From Peribacillus frigoritolerans (GTDB taxonomy: Bacteria > Bacillota > Bacilli > Bacillales > DSM-1321), in assembly GCF_001636405.1 (NCBI RefSeq), contig NZ_KV440950.1:4072778-4136777 (forward strand): a stretch of DNA of 64,000 nt, read 5' to 3'. The position numbers and the translations under genes were made by a program. This document shows, piece after piece, positions 13,698 to 27,060 of the stretch. Position 1 is the first letter of the stretch. The number at the start of each line of letters is the position of its first letter. The notes below the pieces were generated by a model that saw only the letters and a list, made by a program, of their open reading frames with translations, was not told the DNA's origin and searched no databases.

Positions 13698-14778
13698 GTT
13701 TCTTCCCCCTTGTTGGTTGCAGCTTCAATCATTTGTAAGAATTCATTGAATAAGTAGTTGGCATCTTCCGGACCTGGTGATGCTTCCGGGTGATATTGTA
13801 CGGTGAAAGCAGGATACTTTTTATGGCGCAGGCCTTCAATCGTATCGTCATTCAATGCTGTATGTGTCACAATAAGATCTGTACTTTCAATGGAAGTCTC
13901 TTCAACTGTATATCCATGATTTTGAGATGTGATGGATACCTTTCCGGTACGAAGGTCCCTAACCGGATGATTCGAACCTCGATGGCCGAATTTTAACTTT
14001 GCCGTATCCGCCCCGTTTGCAAGTGCGAATAATTGATGTCCTAAACAGATTCCGAATAACGGTACTTGCGTTTGGATTGTACGGATCATTTCGAGCGTCT
14101 CATGAACACTTTTCGGATCTCCAGGGCCGTTTGAAAGCATCACGCCATCCGGGTGGTATTGCATCACTTCTTCGGCCGTGACGTTATAAGGTACAACCAC
14201 GACATCACAGCCGCGCTTCGTCAACTCACGTAAAATCCCATGCTTCATGCCGTAGTCTACAAGAACAACCCGCGGGCCTCTGCCCGGGCTGGAATAAGGT
14301 GCTTTTGTTGAAACCTGTTTTACCTGATTAGAAGGAATCACCGTTGCCTTCAATTGGGAAACCACTTCATTTGCATCTTTATTGATATTGCAAAGCGCCC
14401 CTTTCAGTGCACCTGATTTCCTGATGATTCTTGTCAGCTTTCTCGTATCGATTCCGCTTATTCCAGGTATGTTCTTCATTTTCAGATATTCATCTAGTGA
14501 TAATTGGTTTCGCCAGTTGGAAGGAAGTTCTGCTGTTTCCTTAACGACGAATCCTGCTATCGCTGGATTGATGGATTCAAAGTCATCGCGGTTTATCCCG
14601 TAGTTCCCGATTAATGGATACGTAAGCGTAACGATTTGACCGCAATACGATGGATCGGATAGAATCTCTTGGTAACCCGTCATTCCTGTGTTAAAAACGA
14701 CTTCACCTATTTTTTCTACGTCCCCTCCGAATGCTTCCCCAAGGAATACTGTCCCATCTTCTAAAATTAGCTGTCTTT

Positions 14779-14782
<4 letters not shown>
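13676..14782 (-). CDS. carA: Carbamoyl phosphate synthase, small (glutaminase) subunit
   Basis: A 368-residue glutamine amidotransferase subunit. The N-terminal CPSase domain begins [18 protein letters not shown]; the class I GATase domain has the nucleophile cysteine in [14 protein letters not shown] at about residue 246 and the His-Glu pair in [12 protein letters not shown]. It hydrolyses glutamine and channels ammonia to CarB. The start at 14782 overlaps the pyrC stop by ATGA; an upstream in-frame extension lies inside pyrC and was rejected. Confidence 0.96.
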
Positions 14783-17123
<2,341 letters not shown>

Positions 17124-17160
17124 TCTTTTAAAAGGTGATCTATTGTTTTGATGCAATATC

Positions 17161-18450
17161 TTATTTTCCAAATATATCTCCGGATATTTTTTCCCGGTCA
17201 GGAAGAATCAAGTTAAGAAGGATTCCGACGATGGCTGAAAGTGCCATTCCGGAAAGCGATACCGTTTCCGATAGTTGTACGAACGCTCCTCCGATTCCTA
17301 ACACCAGGATGACTGAAGCTATCATCAAGTTTCTTTTTTTGTCAAAGTCGACCTTATTATCAATCAGCATCCTCAATCCACTTGAGGCGATGATACCGAA
17401 GAGCAAGATGGAAATGCCGCCCATCACAGCTGTAGGTATCGAGCTGATGACTGCTGAAATCTTACCGTTAAAGCCAAAGATGATGGCAGTCAATGCTGCC
17501 CCTCCGATGATATAGACACTGTACGCCTTCGTCATGGTCAGGACCCCAATATTTTCACCATACGAAGTCAGCGGCGGCCCACCGATGAAGGACCCAATCA
17601 TGATTCCTGCGCCATCTCCTAAAATCGAGCGATGCAAGCCTGGCTTTTCCAAAAAGTTTCTGCCGACTACTTTGCTCAGTACCATCTGATGTCCGATATG
17701 TTCTGATAAAGTTACGATGGCAACCGGTACCATGATGGCAATGACTTCCCATGAGAAGGTAGGTGTATAGGTTACATACGGAAACATGAATTCAGGCATT
17801 TCCCACCATTTTGCTGCCTTAATCGGTTCATAATCTATTATTCCCGCTACAGCCGAACAGCCGTAGCCCACTATGATCCCCATTAAAATGGGGATCAAGT
17901 TAATGAATCCCTTAAAGAACACGTTGCAGATGATGGTTACCGCTAAAGTGATCAGCGCTATAATTATATAAGTGACGCTGTATTTATCTTGCGGATCATA
18001 CATTGCCATGTCCACTGCCGTTCCGGCAAGGCTTAATCCGATTACGATAATCACCGGACCCACCACAACCGGAGGAAGTATATTCATTAACCAGCGCAAA
18101 CCGACTTTCTGGATGATCAAAGCTACAATCCCATATATGAACCCTGCCGCAAAACAGCCGATCATGGCTGCTTCCGGACCTCCCAAAGCCTTAGCCGCGA
18201 TGATTGGCGCAATGAAAGCGAAAGATGAACCGAGATAAGCTGGTATCTGACCTTTCGTTATCAGTAAGTATGAAAGTGTTCCCAACCCGCTTGAAACCAG
18301 TGCTACCGCCGGGCTTAAACCTACCAGGAATGGCACCAGCACCGTTGCACCGAACATGGCGAACAAATGCTGGATGCTTAACGTAATCCACTGTCCAGCC
18401 TTTGGCACGTCCTCGACATCCAGTACGATGTCCCTTTTCGTTTCTTCCAT
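17161..18450 (-). CDS. pyrP: Uracil permease
   Basis: A 429-residue integral membrane protein of the nucleobase:cation symporter-2 family, with roughly 12-14 predicted hydrophobic segments. Recognisable motifs are QHLFAMFGATVLVPFLVGLSP near the N-terminus, AYLGSSFAFIAPI, and the GGPPLTSYGENIGVLTMTK family signature at about residue 290. It imports uracil. It sits between pyrR and pyrB, each junction carrying a PyrR attenuator, so uptake is repressed together with synthesis when UMP is high. Confidence 0.95.
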   Translation of the reverse strand: MEETKRDIVLDVEDVPKAGQWITLSIQHLFAMFGATVLVPFLVGLSPAVALVSSGLGTLSYLLITKGQIPAYLGSSFAFIAPIIAAKALGGPEAAMIGCFAAGFIYGIVALIIQKVGLRWLMNILPPVVVGPVIIVIGLSLAGTAVDMAMYDPQDKYSVTYIIIALITLAVTIICNVFFKGFINLIPILMGIIVGYGCSAVAGIIDYEPIKAAKWWEMPEFMFPYVTYTPTFSWEVIAIMVPVAIVTLSEHIGHQMVLSKVVGRNFLEKPGLHRSILGDGAGIMIGSFIGGPPLTSYGENIGVLTMTKAYSVYIIGGAALTAIIFGFNGKISAVISSIPTAVMGGISILLFGIIASSGLRMLIDNKVDFDKKRNLMIASVILVLGIGGAFVQLSETVSLSGMALSAIVGILLNLILPDREKISGDIFGK

Positions 18451-18489
18451 TTCCGTATCCCCCTCATGAAAATTCCATCAAAACTGTAA

Positions 18490-18592
18490 AAACCCTCTTT
18501 GCTATATACAAAGAGGGTTTCTCAGAAGGTAAATGCCTATACATAGGGCACAGCTCTTCCGATTGACTCCCCTTTGCCAGCCTCTCTGGACT
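18490..18592 (-). promoter_or_regulatory. PyrR-dependent attenuator between pyrR and pyrP
   Basis: The minus strand carries the PyrR-binding sequence AGTCCAGAGAGGCT (18579-18592) and, downstream, a strong terminator hairpin with AAACCCTCTTTG and CAAAGAGGGTTT arms (18490-18520) followed by T residues. This is the second of three equivalent elements in the operon. Confidence 0.93.
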
Positions 18593-18627
18593 GTCTTTAA
18601 AAGGGTAATATGAAATTTTCATGGTGT

Positions 18628-19312
<685 letters not shown>

Positions 19313-19341
19313 GTGTTAAAGGTTCTTATTAAGTTGTTATT

Positions 19342-19370
19342 ATAATATATCAAAAAAGTGAATTTGTCAA
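19342..19370 (-). promoter_or_regulatory. Sigma-A promoter of the pyr operon
   Basis: TTGACA (19365-19370) and TATTAT (19342-19347) on the minus strand with a 17-base spacer. The -35 overlaps the last codon of the RluD-family gene. It lies about 30 bases before the first PyrR-binding loop, as expected for the operon start. Confidence 0.8.
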
Positions 19371-20284
19371 TCCTTACTTCTACGTAATTGATTAATTAGA
19401 TTTTCAAACTCCTCCGGAATCGGAGCTTCGAATTCCATATACTCATTAGTACGTGGATGAATGAAACCTAGAAGACCGGCGTGCAACGCTTGTCCATCCA
19501 ATTTCAGGGTCTTTTTCGGACCATATTTCGGATCTCCCGCCAGTGGGAAGCCAATGTATTTCATATGAACGCGGATTTGATGTGTCCTTCCCGTTTCAAG
19601 CTGGCATTCCACCAAAGTGAAATCTTTGAAGCGTTCGATGACACGGAAATGCGTGACGGCATTTTTGGCATTCGAATCTGTGACAGTCATGCTTTGGCGA
19701 TCTTTTTTATCGCGGCCGATCGGTGCATCGATCGTTCCGAAATCATGAGGGATCACACCATGAACTACAGCTTGATACTTACGGGTAACCGTTTTGTCAA
19801 CGAGCTGCTGTACCAGTTTCTCATGTGCCATATCATTTTTGGCAACCATTAATAGACCTGATGTATCTTTGTCGATCCGATGGACGATTCCAGGACGCAT
19901 GACACCGTTGATTCCAGAAAGATCCTTGCAGTGAGCCATCAATCCATTTACAAGCGTGCCAGATACATGTCCCGGTGCCGGATGGACGACCATACCGCTC
20001 GGTTTATTAACCACGAGTACATCTGCATCTTCATAATAGATATCCAAATCCATTTCCTCTGCTACCGCATCCAATTCCTCAAGTTCTGGAATCGTCACTT
20101 CGATTGTATCGCCAGGAACAGCTTTGTAATTCGTCTTAATAACCGCGCCATTTACCAAAACATGATCTTCCTTGATCCATTGCTGGACCTGCGTGCGAGA
20201 CCATTCCTCATTCAAAGTGGAAAGGGCCTTATCAATCCTAACTCCTTTTAGTGTTTCATCGATGCTGTATAACCTTTTATCCAT
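19367..20284 (-). CDS. ylyB: RluD-family 23S rRNA pseudouridine synthase (YlyB-like)
   Basis: A 305-residue protein with an N-terminal S4 RNA-binding domain (residues about 12-75) and an RsuA/RluD catalytic domain. The catalytic aspartate is in [15 protein letters not shown] at about residue 140; the [14 protein letters not shown] motif follows. By homology it makes pseudouridines in helix 69 or elsewhere of 23S rRNA; the exact target is inferred. Its start overlaps the lspA stop by eight bases, and the pyr promoter lies at its end, matching the B. subtilis order lspA-ylyB-pyrR. Confidence 0.92.
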   Translation of the reverse strand: MDKRLYSIDETLKGVRIDKALSTLNEEWSRTQVQQWIKEDHVLVNGAVIKTNYKAVPGDTIEVTIPELEELDAVAEEMDLDIYYEDADVLVVNKPSGMVVHPAPGHVSGTLVNGLMAHCKDLSGINGVMRPGIVHRIDKDTSGLLMVAKNDMAHEKLVQQLVDKTVTRKYQAVVHGVIPHDFGTIDAPIGRDKKDRQSMTVTDSNAKNAVTHFRVIERFKDFTLVECQLETGRTHQIRVHMKYIGFPLAGDPKYGPKKTLKLDGQALHAGLLGFIHPRTNEYMEFEAPIPEEFENLINQLRRSKD

Positions 20285-20747
20285 TATCTTTCTCCTTAGC
20301 GTTTTTTTCTTCTAAAAACATATGAATCACGAGCAGTCCGACACCAATTGAAAGCGCAGCATCAGCAACATTAAATACCGGGAAACTGTAGCTGAAAATA
20401 TAGGTATGAACGAAATCCACTACTTCCTGACGAGCAACACGATCGATGAAATTACCAATCGCACCGCCTAGCATGAGACCAAGTGCAACTCCAAGCAAAA
20501 TGCTTTCCTTCGCCATTTTCTGAATATAATAGACAAGTCCAATAATGACAGCGATGGTGATGATGTAGAAAAACCACATTTGACCTTGTAGAATTCCCCA
20601 TGCTGCCCCACGATTACGATGCGAGGTGATATATAGAAGGTTTTCAATAATTTCAATGCTTTCTCCGTACTCCATTTTTTTCACAATCATCCATTTTGTC
20701 AGCTGATCGAGAGCTATGACCAAAAGGGCAATCAAATAATAAAACAC
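20277..20747 (-). CDS. lspA: Lipoprotein signal peptidase (signal peptidase II)
   Basis: A 156-residue membrane protein with four hydrophobic segments. It has the family motifs DQLTKW near the N-terminus, NRGAAWG, and the catalytic aspartates in [10 protein letters not shown] (about 99-103) and [14 protein letters not shown] (about 130). It removes the signal peptide from diacylglyceryl-modified prolipoproteins. It lies between ileS and ylyB; the TraR/DksA-like ylyA found before lspA in B. subtilis is not present. Confidence 0.95.
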   Translation of the reverse strand: MFYYLIALLVIALDQLTKWMIVKKMEYGESIEIIENLLYITSHRNRGAAWGILQGQMWFFYIITIAVIIGLVYYIQKMAKESILLGVALGLMLGGAIGNFIDRVARQEVVDFVHTYIFSYSFPVFNVADAALSIGVGLLVIHMFLEEKNAKEKDNG

Positions 20748-20916
20748 ATTTTTTCCCCCAAACTAATCAAATCTTCACTTTTGAATTGTAGCATAAACTA
20801 GAAATAATGACTAATCCGAAAAACAGAAGTCCGCTAACTGCTCCTTAAGAATATCGGGAAGATTGGTAAAGGCAAAATTCCACGACTGGGGTTTTAGCTT
20901 TCATTCACACAAAAAA

Positions 20917-20944
20917 GCCGGCCCTTCATATAGGGACCGGCATT
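20917..20944 (-). terminator. Terminator of ileS
   Basis: The minus strand reads GCCGGTCCCT, a short loop, then AGGGCCGGC and TTTTTT, starting a few bases after the ileS stop. The arms pair with one mismatch. Confidence 0.88.
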
Positions 20945-20954
20945 TTTGCAGGAA

Positions 20955-23723
20955 TTATTGATTCACGTAATGTTCTTTCACAACTGTAGCACAACGCGGG
21001 CAAAGTGTTGGATGATCCTCCACTTGACCTACTTCCTTCGAAACATTCCAGCAACGTTCACACGTTTCACCTTCTGCTTTTGTAACAAGGATCGCTATAT
21101 CCTCAAGTTTAACTGCTTCGGCTGGGGCACTTGCCACATCTCCAGCGATTTCAAATTCGGATACGATGAATAGCTGTTCAAAGCTTTCCTTGATGCCATC
21201 AAGCAGACTTTTCGTTTCTTCATTAACATATACCGTCACTTTAGCATTCAGTGATTTTCCGATGACCTTCTGGTTACGGGCTTCTTCCAATGCTTTCAGA
21301 ACATTATCCCGGACATCCATGAACGCCGTCCATTTTGCTTCAATATCTTCAGCATCTTCAATGGAAATTTCTTCAGGCATCAATGTCAACTGCACGCTTT
21401 CTTCCGTTACACCCGGAATGAACGCCCATACTTCATCAGCTGTATGAGAGAGGATCGGTGATACCAATTTGGTCAAGCTGACCAATGATTCGTAAAGGAC
21501 CGTTTGAATGGCCATACGCTCTTTCCCATTTGGTGCTTCACAATAAAGAATGTCTTTTGCATAATCAAGGTAGAACGAACTTAAATCCTGTGTACAGAAA
21601 TTATTGACCATATTATAAATGGTGGCAAACTCATAATTTTCATAACTTAGCTTCGACTGTTTGATCAGTTTATTTAATTTAACCAGCATGTATCGATCGA
21701 CTTCAGGCAATTCTTGAACAGCCACTTTATCGGTCTTAGGATTGAATCCATCCAGGTTCCCTAACAGGAAGCGGAATGTATTACGGATCTTGCGGTAAAC
21801 TTCCGAAACTTGTTTTAAAATAGGATCGGAAACCCTGACATCCGATTGGTAATCCACCGAAGCTACCCAAAGGCGTAAGATATCTGCACCAAGTTGATTC
21901 ATGACCTTCGATGGCAGTACTACGTTCCCAATCGACTTACTCATTTTACGGCCTTCGCCATCCAATGCGAACCCGTGGCTAAGTACACCTTTATATGGTG
22001 CTTTGCCTGTAACGGCAACGCTTGTTGAAAGTGATGAGTTAAACCAGCCGCGATATTGATCGGACCCTTCTAAATAAAGGTCAGCAGGGCGTTGCAAGTC
22101 GTCTCTTTCTTCAAGTACCGCTTGATGAGAAGAACCGGAATCGAACCATACGTCCATGATATCCGTTTCTTTCGTGAAGATACCATTCGGGCTGCCTTCA
22201 TGTGTATAGCCTTCAGGCAGAAGATCTTTCGCTTCACGCTCAAACCAGATGTTTGAACCGTGTTCGCGGAATAGGTTTGAAATATGGTCGATGGTTTCAT
22301 CCGTAATGATCGGCTCGCCATTTTCTGCATAAAACACTGGAATTGGCACGCCCCAAGCGCGTTGGCGGGAAATACACCAATCCCCACGGTCACGGACCAT
22401 ATTGAATAGACGCGTTTCGCCCCAAGCCGGTACCCATTTCGTTTCTTCAATCGCTTCCAGAAGTTCATTGCGGAAGTCCTTGATTGACGCGAACCATTGT
22501 GCTGTTGCACGGAAGATCGTTGGCTTCTTCGTCCGCCAGTCATGTGGATAAGAATGGGTGATGAACGTCAAGTTCAATAACGCGCCTGCTTCAGTTAATT
22601 TTTCGGTAATCGGTTTATTCGCTTGATCATAAAATAATCCGGCAAATTCCCCTGCTTCTTCCGTCATGACCCCTTTTTCATCTACAGGACAAAGTACGTC
22701 CAAGCCATATTTTTGCCCAATGATAAAGTCGTCTTCACCATGGCCTGGCGCAGTATGAACACAACCCGTTCCAGCTTCAGTCGTTACGTGCTCACCTAAC
22801 ATCACTAAAGATTCACGGTCATAAAGAGGGTGTTTGGCAACAGCACGGTCCAACTCGCTCCCTTTTACTGTTTTTTGGATGGACGGGTTTTCCCAGCCTA
22901 ATGTTTCCGTAACCGATTCAAGAAGTGCCTCAGCAATTAAGAATTTTTCATTTTCGACAGCCACTACTACATAATTTAATTGCGGATGCAATGAAATACC
23001 AAGATTAGCCGGAATCGTCCATGGAGTTGTTGTCCAGATGATGATCTTGACGCCTTCATCGATCACACCTTTGCCATCTGTGACTTCAAAAGCAACATAG
23101 ATCGACGCAGAGCGTTTGTCTTGATATTCAATTTCAGCTTCGGCTAGCGCCGATTCACTTGAAGGGGACCAGTAAACAGGTTTTTTCCCTTTATAAATGT
23201 AGCCTTTTTTCGCCATTTCACCGAATACCTTGATTTGCTGTGCTTCATATTCAGGCTTTAATGTGATATAAGGATTTTCCCAATCACCACGGACCCCTAT
23301 TCTCTTAAACTGCTCCCGTTGATTGTCAATCTGGCCATAAGCATACTCTTCACAAAGCTTTCTGAATTCGGCAACGCTCATTTCTTTCCGTTTCACGCCT
23401 TTTTTCGTCAATGCCGTTTCGATTGGAAGCCCATGTGTATCCCAGCCAGGTACATACGGTGCTTGAAAACCGCTCATCGATTTAAATCGGACAATGAAAT
23501 CCTTTAAAACTTTATTCATTGCATGGCCCATGTGGATATCGCCGTTGGCATATGGAGGTCCATCATGCAAAATGAATAAAGGACGTCCTTCCGTTTGTTC
23601 TTGCACTTTTTTATAGATGTTCATTTCTTTCCATTTTTCTTGGATTTCCGGTTCACGCTTCGGCAAATTCCCCCGCATTGGAAATTCAGTTTTAGGCATC
23701 AATAAGGTATCTTTGTATTCCAT
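20955..23723 (-). CDS. ileS: Isoleucyl-tRNA synthetase
   Basis: A 922-residue class Ia synthetase. The HIGH-type motif is in [13 protein letters not shown] at about residue 60, the KMSKS motif in [10 protein letters not shown] near 595, and the C-terminal zinc-binding cysteines in CERCW and CPRC. The CP1 editing domain includes [11 protein letters not shown]. The second of two adjacent ATG codons (23723) lies eight bases after a GGAGG site and aligns with B. subtilis IleS. Expression is controlled by the T-box leader upstream. Confidence 0.97.
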   Translation of the reverse strand: MEYKDTLLMPKTEFPMRGNLPKREPEIQEKWKEMNIYKKVQEQTEGRPLFILHDGPPYANGDIHMGHAMNKVLKDFIVRFKSMSGFQAPYVPGWDTHGLPIETALTKKGVKRKEMSVAEFRKLCEEYAYGQIDNQREQFKRIGVRGDWENPYITLKPEYEAQQIKVFGEMAKKGYIYKGKKPVYWSPSSESALAEAEIEYQDKRSASIYVAFEVTDGKGVIDEGVKIIIWTTTPWTIPANLGISLHPQLNYVVVAVENEKFLIAEALLESVTETLGWENPSIQKTVKGSELDRAVAKHPLYDRESLVMLGEHVTTEAGTGCVHTAPGHGEDDFIIGQKYGLDVLCPVDEKGVMTEEAGEFAGLFYDQANKPITEKLTEAGALLNLTFITHSYPHDWRTKKPTIFRATAQWFASIKDFRNELLEAIEETKWVPAWGETRLFNMVRDRGDWCISRQRAWGVPIPVFYAENGEPIITDETIDHISNLFREHGSNIWFEREAKDLLPEGYTHEGSPNGIFTKETDIMDVWFDSGSSHQAVLEERDDLQRPADLYLEGSDQYRGWFNSSLSTSVAVTGKAPYKGVLSHGFALDGEGRKMSKSIGNVVLPSKVMNQLGADILRLWVASVDYQSDVRVSDPILKQVSEVYRKIRNTFRFLLGNLDGFNPKTDKVAVQELPEVDRYMLVKLNKLIKQSKLSYENYEFATIYNMVNNFCTQDLSSFYLDYAKDILYCEAPNGKERMAIQTVLYESLVSLTKLVSPILSHTADEVWAFIPGVTEESVQLTLMPEEISIEDAEDIEAKWTAFMDVRDNVLKALEEARNQKVIGKSLNAKVTVYVNEETKSLLDGIKESFEQLFIVSEFEIAGDVASAPAEAVKLEDIAILVTKAEGETCERCWNVSKEVGQVEDHPTLCPRCATVVKEHYVNQ

Positions 23724-23788
23724 CATAAAATCCTCCATCCGTCTTTTAAAAAAATTCATTCGAACCGATGACTTGATATCCGGCCAAA

Positions 23789-24060
23789 ATAAAAAGCCCT
23801 CTCATCCCTAAAAAAGGGACGAGAAAGCTTTGCTTCCCGCGGTACCACCCTGGCTAGAAAGATTCACAAAAGTGAATCCAACCTCTCGAGCATTCGTAAC
23901 GTGAATGAAACGCTTCATTTACTTACTGCAAAAGCAGGTTCAACTCAGAACTCAAGGGTGATCTTCAATATCTTCGCTTATTCCGGGCTTTCACCATCCC
24001 CGGTTCGCTAAAAATAAGTGTGTGAAGAATTTACTTTCCCTGTCATCGTCTAATTTCATA
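23789..24060 (-). promoter_or_regulatory. T-box riboswitch leader of ileS (tRNA-Ile sensing)
   Basis: On the minus strand the conserved T-box sequence AGGGTGGTACCGCGGG is at 23836-23851, and the terminator hairpin CTCGTCCC / GGGATGAG at 23801-23823 is followed by GGGCTTTTT. Stem I carries an ATC triplet (23960-23962), a fitting isoleucine specifier codon, ahead of the CCTTGAG region. Uncharged tRNA-Ile pairs with the T-box and stabilises an antiterminator, allowing ileS transcription. The element type is certain; the exact specifier is read from sequence alone. Confidence 0.96.
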
Positions 24061-24080
24061 ATGAATTGTATTGTTAAAAA

Positions 24081-24110
24081 ATTATATGCGAAAAAAGTGT
24101 TCAAAGTCAA
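24081..24110 (-). promoter_or_regulatory. Sigma-A promoter of the ileS T-box leader
   Basis: TTGACT (24105-24110) and TATAAT (24081-24086) on the minus strand with an 18-base spacer, placed just before the T-box stem I and just after the divIVA stop codon. Confidence 0.8.
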
Positions 24111-24118
24111 GGAATCGT

Positions 24119-24634
24119 TTAAATTTCCTCTTCCACTCTCTCATTTAATTCTATTTCAGTCGCATCCACTTCATAATCCAGAAGATGATCCCAATCGTCA
24201 TTGTCCAGCAAATCCAGCTGTGCACCGACAAGCATTTTGAAACGTGTCCGGAATACTTTGGATTGCTTTTTCAAATCTTCAATATCCATCGCTATTTTCC
24301 TTGCTTTCACAAGTGACTCATTTACGATCCTGTCAGCATTTTTCTCTGCTTCCTTTATGATCAGTTTCGCTTCTTTTTGGGCATTGCGCCTTAATTCTTC
24401 GGCTGCTTCCTGTGCGACAATAATCGACTTGTTAAGTGTACCCTCAATTGTCGTAAAATGTCCCAAACGATCAAAAGTCTCGTTCAGTTTATCTTCAAGT
24501 TCCTTCTTCTCCCTCAAAATCAGTTCATAATCTTTAATGACCTGGTCGAGAAATTCATTTACTTCATCTTCATCATACCCTCGAAATACTTTGTTAAATT
24601 CCTTGTTATGTATATCTATCGGGGTTAAGGGCAT
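24119..24634 (-). CDS. divIVA: Cell division and polar targeting protein DivIVA
   Basis: A 171-residue protein. The N-terminal lipid-binding domain reads LTPIDIHNKEFNKVFRGYDE with the conserved FLDQVIKDYE, followed by a long coiled coil to about residue 145 and an acidic tail. DivIVA binds negatively curved membrane at septa and poles, positions MinJ/MinCD and anchors the chromosome during sporulation. The ribosome site is GGAGGTGCC. It follows ylmH, the conserved order. Confidence 0.95.
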   Translation of the reverse strand: MPLTPIDIHNKEFNKVFRGYDEDEVNEFLDQVIKDYELILREKKELEDKLNETFDRLGHFTTIEGTLNKSIIVAQEAAEELRRNAQKEAKLIIKEAEKNADRIVNESLVKARKIAMDIEDLKKQSKVFRTRFKMLVGAQLDLLDNDDWDHLLDYEVDATEIELNERVEEEI

Positions 24635-24719
24635 TACGGCACCTCCAGAACGGTTTCTACTCTAGTATGTTAAAACTCTATATTCGACAATAAATTTATG
24701 ATTCCTGCTTTTTCTTGAA

Positions 24720-25493
24720 TTATTTTTGTCTGCCTAACGAGATTCTCCACTTATCCTTCTTGGTTTTCCCATCGATTGAAGCTATTTTACATCTGCCAAA
24801 ACCTCTGATGGAAAGTGTGTCACCCTCACGGCATTCTTCCGAGACGTTTTCCGTTTGCTTGAAATTCACCTTTACTTTTCCTGACGTTATCAAGGACTGG
24901 GTTTTTTGACGGGACAAATTCAGGACGGCCGATAGTACACTGTCAAGCCTAAGAGAACTGACGGTGGTTACTTGCTCTTCCCATTTTTCCTTAACTTGAA
25001 CGATATTCCCGATTGGAAGCCGTTTTATGGAAACGGAAGCATTACCTATTTTCTCCAGATTTCCAGTGAGATATGAATCCATCTCTTCGGCAGCTATAAA
25101 TTGAATATCCTCTTCCGTCACTATTATATCACCAAATTTTTCACGTTTTACCCCTAGTGACATCAAGGTTCCAAGTATTTGCCTATGTTCAAGCGTTACA
25201 AATTTTTTTGGATAGGAGATATCGTATAAGGAGATATTGAAATCAGATGGTTCAGGAGAGTAATAATCAGGGTAAATGAGCACACGTTTTCGCTCTACAA
25301 AATCGCTCCCGCCATTGAATTGCAGTTTCGCTTCCGGATCATTCCCTATTAGGGAAGTAAGGATTTCCTGCTGACGCGGATCAAGAAAATCAGATAGTTT
25401 CGGAGCGTAGGAATGTTTAACCTGATCAATCCAATTCATGGCCTGGTCGATAAAATCTTTTTCCTCCGGCCTGAAATGCTGATAAATACTCAT
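24720..25493 (-). CDS. ylmH: S4-domain RNA-binding protein YlmH (RqcP)
   Basis: A 257-residue protein with a C-terminal S4 RNA-binding domain at about residues 180-240 (LRLDSVLSAVLNLSRQKTQSLITSGKVKVNF). In B. subtilis RqcP/YlmH acts with RqcH on stalled 50S subunits to keep alanine tailing processive; the partner rqcH is also in this window at 5692-7413, though far away. It belongs to the sepF-divIVA group. Confidence 0.92.
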   Translation of the reverse strand: MSIYQHFRPEEKDFIDQAMNWIDQVKHSYAPKLSDFLDPRQQEILTSLIGNDPEAKLQFNGGSDFVERKRVLIYPDYYSPEPSDFNISLYDISYPKKFVTLEHRQILGTLMSLGVKREKFGDIIVTEEDIQFIAAEEMDSYLTGNLEKIGNASVSIKRLPIGNIVQVKEKWEEQVTTVSSLRLDSVLSAVLNLSRQKTQSLITSGKVKVNFKQTENVSEECREGDTLSIRGFGRCKIASIDGKTKKDKWRISLGRQK

Positions 25494-25569
25494 GATTGAA
25501 TAAATGCTCCTTAGTTATCAAATTAATGGTCGATCATATGGAATTGATTGAACTCATTCTGCGTTGCAA

Positions 25570-25600
25570 CTACACAGCGGAAAATGTTCCGACTGTGTAG
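25570..25600. other. Inverted repeat between ylmG and ylmH
   Basis: Arms CTACACAG-CGGAA and TTCCG-A-CTGTGTAG form a 13-pair stem with one bulged base and a four-base loop. No T run follows on the minus strand, so it is not an ordinary intrinsic terminator. It may be an mRNA stability or processing hairpin or a protein-binding palindrome. Confidence 0.6.
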
Positions 25601-25627
25601 TAATATGCATGTCAGGTTAATTGTTGA

Positions 25628-25894
25628 TCAGCCAATTAATGTCTGTAAGTAATAAATTCCATAACCGCTGGCAAAATTAAGAACCAGCAAGGCCACAAGA
25701 GGTGAAAGATCAATCATGCCAAGTGGCGGAATGAACTTTCTGAACGGTTCCAAATAAGGTTCGCAAATTTTTTCCAAAAACTGACCGATTGATGTCTCCC
25801 TTGCATTGGGGAACCATGACATCAATATGTAAACGATTAATGCCATTGAATAAATTTCAATTAAATAATATAAACCCTGAAGCACTAGACCCAT
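25628..25894 (-). CDS. ylmG: YggT-family membrane protein YlmG
   Basis: An 88-residue YggT protein with two hydrophobic segments (about 5-25 and 62-84) and the family signature SWFPNARET near residue 27 plus [21 protein letters not shown]. The role is poorly known; genetic linkage to sepF and divIVA points to the division or envelope machinery. It starts just before the sepF stop region with an AGGTGG site. Confidence 0.9.
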   Translation of the reverse strand: MGLVLQGLYYLIEIYSMALIVYILMSWFPNARETSIGQFLEKICEPYLEPFRKFIPPLGMIDLSPLVALLVLNFASGYGIYYLQTLIG

Positions 25895-25900
25895 TAACCA

Positions 25901-26365
25901 TTACCACCTCGCTTCTTCGTACTCCTCTTCGGCGGCGAAGCCGGTAATATTACCGGAAACATCGACGTTGTCCGGGGTACATAAGAATATATCTGTTCCG
26001 ATTTTTTGGATATCCCCGCTGATTGCATAGACAGTCCCACTTAGAAAATCGATGATTCGCTTTCCTTGGTCATGCTGGATCCGTTGAAGGTTCACGACTA
26101 CTGCGCGCCTGTTTTTCAAATGATCAGCTACCTCCTGGGCTTCTGCATAAGCACGCGGCTCCAATAATACTACTTTAGAAGATTTCTGTACGCTTTGCAA
26201 ACTTACGATATTCTGATTGGTATTATTCCCTGCAGAAGCGGACTGCTGCTGTTTAGCTGACTTCACGACTTTTGGTTCAGCCTCCTCTTCTTCCACCACT
26301 TCTTCCCTGTACTCATACTCATCATCCAGCGCGAAATAAGATTTAAATTTTGATACGAACGACAT
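25901..26365 (-). CDS. sepF: Cell division protein SepF
   Basis: A 154-residue protein with an N-terminal amphipathic membrane-binding helix ([13 protein letters not shown]), a variable acidic linker rich in E and Q up to about residue 60, and the C-terminal SepF domain ([20 protein letters not shown] and [11 protein letters not shown]). It forms rings that bundle FtsZ and anchors it to the membrane. Ribosome site AAGGAGGTACGC. Lies between ylmE and ylmG. Confidence 0.95.
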   Translation of the reverse strand: MSFVSKFKSYFALDDEYEYREEVVEEEEAEPKVVKSAKQQQSASAGNNTNQNIVSLQSVQKSSKVVLLEPRAYAEAQEVADHLKNRRAVVVNLQRIQHDQGKRIIDFLSGTVYAISGDIQKIGTDIFLCTPDNVDVSGNITGFAAEEEYEEARW

Positions 26366-26386
26366 CTATAGCGTACCTCCTTAAAA

Positions 26387-27058
26387 TTATTCGCCTACAA
26401 GTGCTGTACCAATCCGGATCATTGTAGCGCCTTCCTCAATGGCAATCATGAAATCATTGGACATACCCATGGACAATTCAGTACAGGGGGCATGCTTCAA
26501 CTCCAAAGCTTGTATTTCAGCCTGGATGCCTTTAAGTTTCCGGAAGCATTCCCGCAAAATCCGTTCATCATCGGTCAATGGAGCCATCGTCATCAATCCT
26601 GCAACATTCACCTTATCAAAAGCAGATAACCCTTTTATGAAATCAATAGTCGCCTCTGGATTCAGACCATGTTTTGATTCCTCACCAGATACATTCACCT
26701 GCACTAAACAGTTTATCGGATCATTAGCGCGTTTTTGAATTTCTTCTGCCAAAGAAATGCGATCCAATGAATGGATATAAGAAATTTTATCGATGACATT
26801 CTTAACTTTGCGTGTTTGCATGGAACCAATATAATGCCAGTTTGGCTTGTCCTTCAGCACTTCATATTTAGCCAATAGCCCTTCGTCACGGTTTTCGCCC
26901 AAATCAAGTATTCCCGCTTCCAATGCTTCATTCGCTCTCTCGACCGAAACATATTTCGTCACTGCGATCAACTTTACCGCATCACGGTCCCTTCCGCTAT
27001 TTTTACATGCTATATTTATTTTTTCTTCGATGTTTTTTAAATTGTCCACTACTTTCAC
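26387..27058 (-). CDS. ylmE: YggS-family pyridoxal phosphate homeostasis protein YlmE
   Basis: A 223-residue alanine-racemase-fold PLP-binding protein. The PLP lysine is in LIAVTKYVS at about residue 35; further family motifs are [18 protein letters not shown] and SMGMSNDF. It buffers intracellular PLP and affects amino-acid balance; no enzyme activity is established. The GTG at 27058, two bases after the pgeF stop, aligns with B. subtilis YlmE. The GGAAGGAGG site lies 13 bases upstream, so a slightly earlier start is possible. Confidence 0.92.
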   Translation of the reverse strand: MKVVDNLKNIEEKINIACKNSGRDRDAVKLIAVTKYVSVERANEALEAGILDLGENRDEGLLAKYEVLKDKPNWHYIGSMQTRKVKNVIDKISYIHSLDRISLAEEIQKRANDPINCLVQVNVSGEESKHGLNPEATIDFIKGLSAFDKVNVAGLMTMAPLTDDERILRECFRKLKGIQAEIQALELKHAPCTELSMGMSNDFMIAIEEGATMIRIGTALVGE

Positions 27059-27060
27059 TG

